Below, in pieces: positions 57,196 to 64,000 of a DNA stretch of 64,000 nt. The first letter of the stretch is position 1; each line of letters begins with the position of its first letter. A program made the position numbers and the translations under genes. Origin of the DNA: Cymbidium sinense (taxonomy: Eukaryota > Streptophyta > Magnoliopsida > Asparagales > Orchidaceae); NCBI GenBank assembly GCA_021442155.1, contig CM038220.1, positions 74,077,817 to 74,141,816 of the forward strand, in the 5' to 3' direction. Under the pieces are notes generated by a model that was not told the origin of the DNA, did no database searches, and saw only the letters and a list, made by a program, of their open reading frames with translations.

Positions 57196-59859
57196 TATAC
57201 ATTTGAATGTGTATTTAGCTAATGAATGAAAACTTCCCTTTTTTATTAGAAAGACATGCATTCATATTTTGTTCAAGTGGTTGGATTGATTAGTCATATG
57301 ATTTAGAGCTCTTTTCTTATGCTTTTGTATAAGAATTTAGATACAACTTTAAATTTAATAATTAAAAGTGAAACATCAATCCTAAATATATTTGCTTACA
57401 TTCATCATTTAAGTGTGCTAAGATATAAATTACATGCATAGTTATGTTTAGGACTTAATCATATGCATGATACATATGATGAAAAGAAATGAATAAATAT
57501 GTGTTGTGTGATAGTAATTAATTCCAATTAATCTTAAGAGGTATTTCTTATTGAATGAGATTATTTAAAGTGAACCTAAACTTATGATTATTTAAAATAT
57601 GTAATAAGCCATTCATTAAAGAGAATTCATTTAATTAATTTGTTTTAGATGTGGCTTAAGGTAGGGATAAAAGATAGTGTTCTTCTCTTTTCTTCTCTTT
57701 ATAACACTTAGTTGTTAAGTGTAAACAAAGTGAAACAAAAGAAACTATTAAGTGAAACTTACAAATTAATTAAGCCACTTAAAGTGAAATCATCCTTTAT
57801 AATTAAATCTCTCCATACTAAGAAAATTATAACAAAGTCTAGTTAGGACATACCACACACACATATTAGATTAAGTCACTATTTCCTTTATATTGGGGTG
57901 CATGGTTTGATGTATGTTTTTTTATGTTATTTTATGGATGTTAGGGTGTATGCCTCATAGACTAGATGTTAGGCCATGATTAGCCTAACCATATTTCATA
58001 TAGGAGAATGTGCTTAAGGGATGCTTAAAATAAATATAAATGCTCTCTTTTGCAGGTTGTTTAACCCCTAAGCATAATCTAAATTAGGACAGGTGGACTT
58101 GGTTACCCATGTGCAGGGTGTTAAGTCCAAATTATATATGTAACTGCTTGGGTAGAATGTATGTTTAACTAACCTCTATTTTGTAAGTGTAGTTAGATAT
58201 ACTCTTTTCATTTAAATGTAATTTTATAATTAGGAATTAGGATTAGTGTTATGAGGGATTAAGATGATGGGGGCTTTATCACGGAGTATGATTCCTTTGA
58301 AACAAGCACATCCAAATCATGTCAAAGGAGGAAAGAAGACATGAAAATTTGAAGAAGATGAAGATCCCCATAGCATGAATTCATCCTTAATTGTAATTAT
58401 TGTAATCCTCTGGGGTTATTTTGATGTAGCGGCCTTTTATTCTTTTGCATTAGCTATAAAATGTTTGATATTTTGTTTAGCTTGTGCATTAGAAATTACA
58501 TGCCTTTTCATAGTTTCTTTATGATTGGTGATTTAATGTGCGGCCTGGATCCGATTAGGCTCTTAGGGAAAAAATAAAATTTTTACCCCAACTACAACTC
58601 ATAACTAAATTTTATAAATAACTCATAACCTCAAATAAATCATAGGCATTAAATTAAAATAATTAAAAGATTTTAGCAACCCCTTATCTGGATGTTGTAT
58701 GCTTAATATCATGCATATCATCTTGAATCACTCTTGTAAAATGAGGGCCTCCTTTGCATAGAACCTCTTGACCTATGAGCAACTCCTACTAATGGAGCTT
58801 CACCCTCTTCTCTCTTGATTTAGCCCATAACTCATTTCAACATGCATTTAGGCATACAAAAATCCCAAAGCCTTTGTCAAAATGAAGTGTCAATTACAAA
58901 TAAAATTTCAAAAAAATTGTATTATACTAAATCTTTACTCATACCACTCATGCTCTAGTCTCTTTAAGGAGTGGGTTTAAGGACTTTAGTCTCTTTCTAA
59001 ATAAATACAACCTAACTATCTTAAAAAATCATATGACTTTCCTACATAGTTTTAAAGCATATGAGGAGTTAGTTAGCCGCCACTCCAGGCAGTTGTAAGC
59101 CCAATAGTCGGGTGGTTTATCCTCTTTTGTGAAGGTAAACCATATACCCATCTCCGTTTAGATTTAGGTCGTGCTTTGGTTCTTACCAAAGCTCTCTAGA
59201 TTTAGGATTTAAGATAGTTATTTCCCTTGGGCTACAAGCATAAATCCTCACCTCTTAGGCATTTTCACAATATTGTGTTATGGGATTATAAGTCCTAGTT
59301 TTCTAATAAAATGTCAACTTTAATAAAATCAATCCTCAAATTCAAATATATAAAGCCTAACCATATGATAGATTGGAATGCTCACTAGGTTTCGTAGTAT
59401 CATGAGCATTCCCTACTCATCTTTCTTTGGCTTCGATAATAAGTCTCTCCTTTTGATCCATCTCGATTGATCTTGCAAATTTATTGATAGTCCTATCTTT
59501 GAAATCTTTGGAGACAACAATTATCTACTTTAATCGAGAGTATTCCTCAGGAACTCACCTTCCTTAGGATGTAATTAACTATGGGGGCTTTCCCACATAG
59601 AAAACTTTAGAGCCCGGTTTAAATAAACCCTGCTTAATTTATCCATGCAAGAAGGGGAGAATTTCTAGTATATTCGAAGACCCATCATGCCTTAGGAGTC
59701 CTTATTAGGTAATTAGGTCCATTGTAGGGTGATGATTTCTATCTTTTGAGATAGTATACTATTTCTTGATGTCGCACCCGATCATATCAATAAGTACACT
59801 CTCAGATCTGCGTGGTGTCCCCCTTACATTAAATCAAAAATCAACACCACAGATTTTTC
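57196..59859. other. Unassigned, probably LTR interior or U5 region
   Basis: No protein recognised. Because it leads directly into a primer-binding-site-like sequence, its right end is probably the 3' end of a long LTR. The left end of that LTR could not be found and no second LTR is present in the window. Confidence 0.35.
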
Positions 59860-59877
59860 TAGCGACTTTGTTGGGGA
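59860..59877 (+). promoter_or_regulatory. Gypsy-type primer-binding site
   Basis: TAGCGACTTTGTTGGGGA follows CACCACAGATTTTTC. From memory this closely resembles the TGGCGACTCxGCTGGGGA site, preceded by CACAGATTTTTC, found after the 5' LTR of Tat/Ogre-type Gypsy elements (tRNA-Arg type). There are three differences from that form. It implies a plus-strand element continuing to the right. Confidence 0.55.
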
Positions 59878-60375
59878 TGGTTCCTCTCTCCATCTTTAGT
59901 AGATAATTATTATCTCCAAGCATTGATAGTGGACTTGCATTTCATATGAGTCCAAGACTATCTTTCCTTCCGTTGGCACTTAGCTTATTTAATTTTTAAG
60001 CAATGCTAGTTAACATCCTCTAGGTTTTAGGACCTCACTCCTTATAGGTTTTGGAACCCCTATTGGATCCCCCAATAAGTGAAAAATAAAATTAACTAAT
60101 GAAAGGAGATGATAATAACTTAGAACCTCCTGACCACTAGCTTGGTGAGGCAAGGTTCATCTTATATTTAAGAAAATAAACTATTTTTCTAAATGTCACT
60201 CTCCAAAAGTATTTTTTCAAAATTCACATAATAAAAGAACTTGCATAAAATTCATAAGAAACTTTCAAAAAAGCACAAAACTCTTATAACCAAACCTTAT
60301 CTAACAATCCCCATGATTGTTACATGGATGTTCATTTCAAAATAAAAATCAAAATCATTTTTTAAAAGCTTCTTT
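59878..60375. other. Leader-like stretch before the hairpin array
   Basis: No coding recognised. It lies between the primer-binding site and the hairpin array, so it would be the untranslated leader of a plus-strand retroelement. Confidence 0.35.
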
Positions 60376-60967
60376 TTGAAAATAGTTATCTCCATTCAAA
60401 ATACTCAAATTTGTTGAATGAAGATTCTATTTTCAAATAAAATCATAGCATAAAATTGAAACTCTACTTAACATATTTCACATATACTAGAGTTGGAGTT
60501 TCCCTCTTTTTCAAGAGCACACTTTTGAAAATAACCACCTTCATTCAACATACTCAAATTTGTTGAATGAAGATTTTATTTTCAAATAAAGTCATAGCAT
60601 AAAATTGAAACTCCACTTAACATATCTCACATATGCTAGAGTTGTAGTTTTCCTCTTCTTCAAAAGCACACTTTTGAAGATGACCACCTTCATTCAACAT
60701 ACTCAAATTTGTTGAATGGAGATTCTATTTTCAAATAAAATCATAGCATAAAATTGAAACTCCACTTAACTTATTGCACATATGCTAGAGTTGAAGTTTT
60801 CCTCTTTTTTAAAAGCACACTTTTGAAAATAACCACCTTCATTCAACATGCTCAAATTTGTTGAATGAAGATCCTATCTTCAAATAAAATCATGACATAA
60901 AATTGAAACTCCACTTAACATATTTCACATGCTAGAGTTGAAGTTTCCTTTTTCAAAAGCAAGAAAT
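60376..60967. repeat. 148-bp tandem repeat, four units, each with two hairpins
   Basis: Units start at about 60376, 60523, 60671 and 60820 with (C)TTTTGAAAATA. Each has a first hairpin with a CTTCATTCAACA stem, a TACTCAAATT loop and a TGTTGAATGAAG stem. A second, weaker hairpin has arms GAAACTC and GAGTTTC around TAACATATYTCACATAT. Copies are highly similar. Confidence 0.95.
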
Positions 60968-61810
60968 CACACACAAAATCAAGATATTGAACTTCCATTT
61001 GACATACCTAAATTTGTCAAATGGAGTTCTTTTCTTTTGGAAAATCAAAAATAAATTGAATTCTATTTAACACACTTACATTTATCAAATAGAATTTTTA
61101 ATTTCCAAAATCTTGAACATCAAAACACATTTGGACTCCATTTGACATACCCAAATTTGTCAAATGAGAGTCCAATTTTCAAAAATCACAAAAATAAATT
61201 GAATTCTATTTAACATACCTAAATTTGCTAAATAGATTTCTCTCTTTCAAAAATCATAAATATATTTGAAATTTGTTAAATAGATTTTCCCACAAATCAG
61301 ATTTTCACAATACACATTTGTGATATATTTCAAAAATCACATATATTTCAAATTAAATCAACATATATCACACATAGCCAATCATCATAAGCAAAGATGC
61401 TTTAACAAAATTTTCAAACATATAATCAAAACCTCTTCTTAGCATACATAAATTTGCTAAGTAAAGGTTTTCCAAATCAAAATTTTCAAACATGATACAT
61501 AATACAAATATCTTCAAAGGTCTCTCCAAATATTTGAACCCCACCCAACCTACTTAAATTGGTTAAGTATTAGTTCTAAATCAAAATCATATGGAAAAGT
61601 CTCTCCTCTCATCGTAAATCTCTCCAATATAACTAAATTTATTAAATGAGGATTCTAATTTAAAAGGACAAATCAAAATCAAAAATTCAAGTCAACATCA
61701 AGGCAAAAGCTTCTCCTCCAATTCCACAAATCTTTCTATGCAATTTGAACCCCATTCAACATATCCAAAACTGTTGAAATGTGGGTTCCGGCTCAAGATC
61801 AAAAGATAAA
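60968..61810. repeat. Diverged hairpin monomers, about 70-bp spacing
   Basis: Loops lie at about 61005, 61073, 61148, 61216, 61445, 61551, 61625 and 61762, with consensus TACNYAAATT. The stems differ: TCCATTTGACA/TGTCAAATGGA, ATTCTATTT/AAATAGAAT, GGACTCCATTTGACA/TGTCAAATGAGAGTCC, CTTAGCA/TGCTAAG, CCAACC/GGTT, GAACCCCATTCAACA/TGTTGAAATGTGGGTTC. Less regular hairpins may continue to 61975. Confidence 0.85.
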
Positions 61811-64000
61811 ATCAAGCAACAACAATTGAAGCAATCAAAGGAAAGGGACACCACACAGCTCTCAAGATAAAAGAAGGTTAGGATATTGCCTTATCCCGAA
61901 CCTCTAAAAAAGTAGTTTCTAAAATTAAGAAACTCTCTAAGTGCAGGCTCAAACCTCCAATATCAAGGAAGGTTTGCAAGTTGCCATAAATAACTTGAAG
62001 AAGGTGACAGCCAAAAAGATCAACAATCCACCTACTTGCCTGGATAATTTAAGAAGACAATCACCGTCCAACACTCCATAATTGTAGCCTACTTCTTCCT
62101 CTACTAGCTCCTCTTCTGCCAGTAGGAGCATTGTATCAACGGACAAGGGCATTAAATCCCTTACCCCACTTACTTTATTAGATTTCTATTATGTACCTCC
62201 ACCTAAAAAGAAATCAATGAAGAAAGTATTCACTTATATCTTGTCCACTTCTGATACTTTAGATTTTATTCCTCTTGAAAACTCTCTAAGTCTAGAAATT
62301 GATTTCAAACTTTCCTGAATCATGGGTTCACCTCTTGAGATGACTTGAGTCACACTCTCAGGATTCATGACCTTGTAGATGATAGAAGGTAGAACTTTCC
62401 ACAACATCATTCCATAAAATCATTGAAGTCAATTGCAGGGGAAATTCTACCTCTAATATTCTGATTAAGGGTAAACAAGTCATTGGTTCTCATGAGATAA
62501 CCCCTCATAGAATGCTCCACTATGGATATGTTTGGAGGAGGATAAAGTCAGGATTACAATGTCCTAGCATCTTAGAAAGTTTCCTTGTTAAGCATATCAT
62601 CCATATATTATCCAAGAGATGAGGGAATCTCAGTAAAGGCTCTTGATTGGTGTTATATGCTTATCTCGGTGGCTATCAAGAGGATACACATAATTCAAAG
62701 GACATCTTAGGAGTTACATTAAATGATGAATACTTGCTTTAGGCGATTAAACCATACCTTCTTTACATTATACATTGGCGGATAAAGGATTTCCTCTTTG
62801 GAAGTTGCATTAATCATATTATGAGTTTAAGACTGAGGATTGACATCTCCAAACTCTAGGATGATGTTGAGAGGATTCAATGAACAAGGCAAGAGCTTAT
62901 GGTGTTGCCATTACTGATTGGAAGGCGGAAGCTTCATATCATAAACTTCGGATACATTTTTCAATGCTTTGCTTGGGAGACCTTGGATACATGAGAACAA
63001 CACAATTTCATCCTTTGTACATTAGTGCATGAAGTTCATGAAAGGTGGAATAGAGTATTGCGTCAAAGGGGATCTCAATCCCTTCACAGTTCATGAGGTC
63101 ATGATATATGAGGATCTTGATTTTCTTAAAAAAACAAGTCCATTCTGGAGTTTATTCAGATCTTAGGAACAAAAAGAAAAGAAAAGAAAGAAAAGAAATA
63201 GAAAAGAAATGAAAAATATGAAAAGAAAATAAAAGAGCAGACATGGACTCGAAGATATAGAGCGACATTAGATTCCACCCAGTTAGTTACTCCATTCAAA
63301 CATATGGGTAGGATGACACCTCCACAGAGAGAGGCAAAGGAAAGTGTAGCGGTGGAAAGCCTCCATGTGGGCCAATAATAGGATATGTCCACCACCAAGA
63401 GAATCACTATTCACATGAATTGAGGATGAAAGTGATGAAGATCTCCATAATGTATCCAAGTGCATGAGACAATGAGTGATTGGGACCTTAGCTCTAACCA
63501 CTTTCTTTTTAGAAAGTTGAGGGTTTGATAGTTAAAGTCCTTAAGTCATCCAGGTGGGAGGTAGAGGATCTTTTAACATCCTCAAGTCGAGAAGGCTAGA
63601 ACTTGAATGATTTATATAAAAATTTACAATTAGATTGGTAAATTTATTCTATCCACTTACTTGGTCAGAACATTTTGAAAGAATATGGAAGATATGCAAA
63701 GGGTTGGGACTAGGTTATTACAATTAATTCATTATGAAGATGATCATCTAACTCATATGAGGAGGTGTGTTTAAAATGATCAAATGATCTTCAAGTCGAG
63801 ATGCACCTTGAGTTTGAAGAAGAGATGATCAACCATCGAGCTCAAAGAAATTAACGAGAATCGTCGACATACATCAATTCTTTGTTGATATGAAACGATG
63901 ACTTAGTTAGGCTATTGACTAAGTTTGACTTCTTCACATGGAGTTCAGAAATGCGACCTCGACATATAGTTCATAAACTAGCAATAGAGATGTTAATCAG
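61811..64000. other. Unassigned retroelement-like stretch
   Basis: No family is recognised on either strand, although the position downstream of a primer-binding site would suggest gag. Short open frames (61949-62152, 63156-63407 and 63283-63501, all minus) are not assigned. An A-rich (GAAAA)n stretch lies at 63165-63232. Confidence 0.35.

Noticed and set aside
62516..62535. CACTATGGATATGTT shared with the Tat LTR at about 34222
   Set aside because: Only about 15 bp matches, with no similarity around it; treated as coincidence.
1..64000. tRNA, rRNA, CRISPR or bacterial operon features
   Set aside because: No A/B-box tRNA pattern, no rRNA words and no regular spacer array. The tandem arrays found lack unique spacers and lie in retroelement contexts.

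Overview
This window looks like transposon-dominated intergenic DNA from a flowering plant with a large genome. The evidence is the mix of elements: RTE-clade LINEs with (TTG)n tails, Ty3/Gypsy elements of the Tat type, a Ty1/copia relict, and a Helitron-type RPA1-like gene. There is also one recognisable plant gene fragment (a PP2C phosphatase) with correct GT-AG splicing. A monocot is my guess but is not proved by anything here. I see no bacterial operons, CRISPR arrays, rRNA or tRNA genes.

Layout. 0-4.5 kb: a 3'-truncated RTE copy, then two LTR-like direct repeats around a decayed Gypsy integrase, with a second RTE inserted in the right-hand repeat. 5.8-6.4 kb: two intact exons of a PP2C gene on the minus strand. 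7-9.1 kb: two degenerate tandem-repeat fields. 12.1-14.2 kb: an RTE copy with an internal deletion. 14.6-17.1 kb: a decayed copia element on the minus strand. 19.9-22.9 kb: a near full-length RTE on the minus strand with an 11-bp target-site duplication. 23.9-25.6 kb: a 5'-truncated RTE. 28.7-30 kb: a possible promoter and spliced leader of an unknown minus-strand gene. 30-33.4 kb: AT-rich low-complexity DNA, long microsatellites and another RTE copy.

34.1-44.9 kb holds the best preserved large element, a Tat-type Gypsy retrotransposon on the minus strand. It has two LTRs, gag, protease, RT, RNase H and integrase relics, a tandemly duplicated integrase C-terminus, a plus-strand (antisense) extra gene, and a tandem array before its 3' LTR. 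45.2-46.1 kb is a GC- and CT-rich island of unknown nature. 47-51.2 kb carries a decayed RPA1-like gene next to Helitron-like features. 51.6-60 kb is repeat DNA that ends in a Gypsy-type primer-binding site near 59.86 kb, so it is probably part of a very long LTR or a non-autonomous element.

60.38-61.8 kb (perhaps to 61.97 kb) is the most unusual stretch: an array of hairpin monomers of about 72 bp, partly organised as 148-bp dimers. The 10-nt loop is conserved, while the stem arms change sequence but remain complementary. The rest, to 64 kb, is unrecognised. Almost every coding region is broken; only the PP2C exons and a 126-codon piece of the antisense Tat gene are cleanly open.
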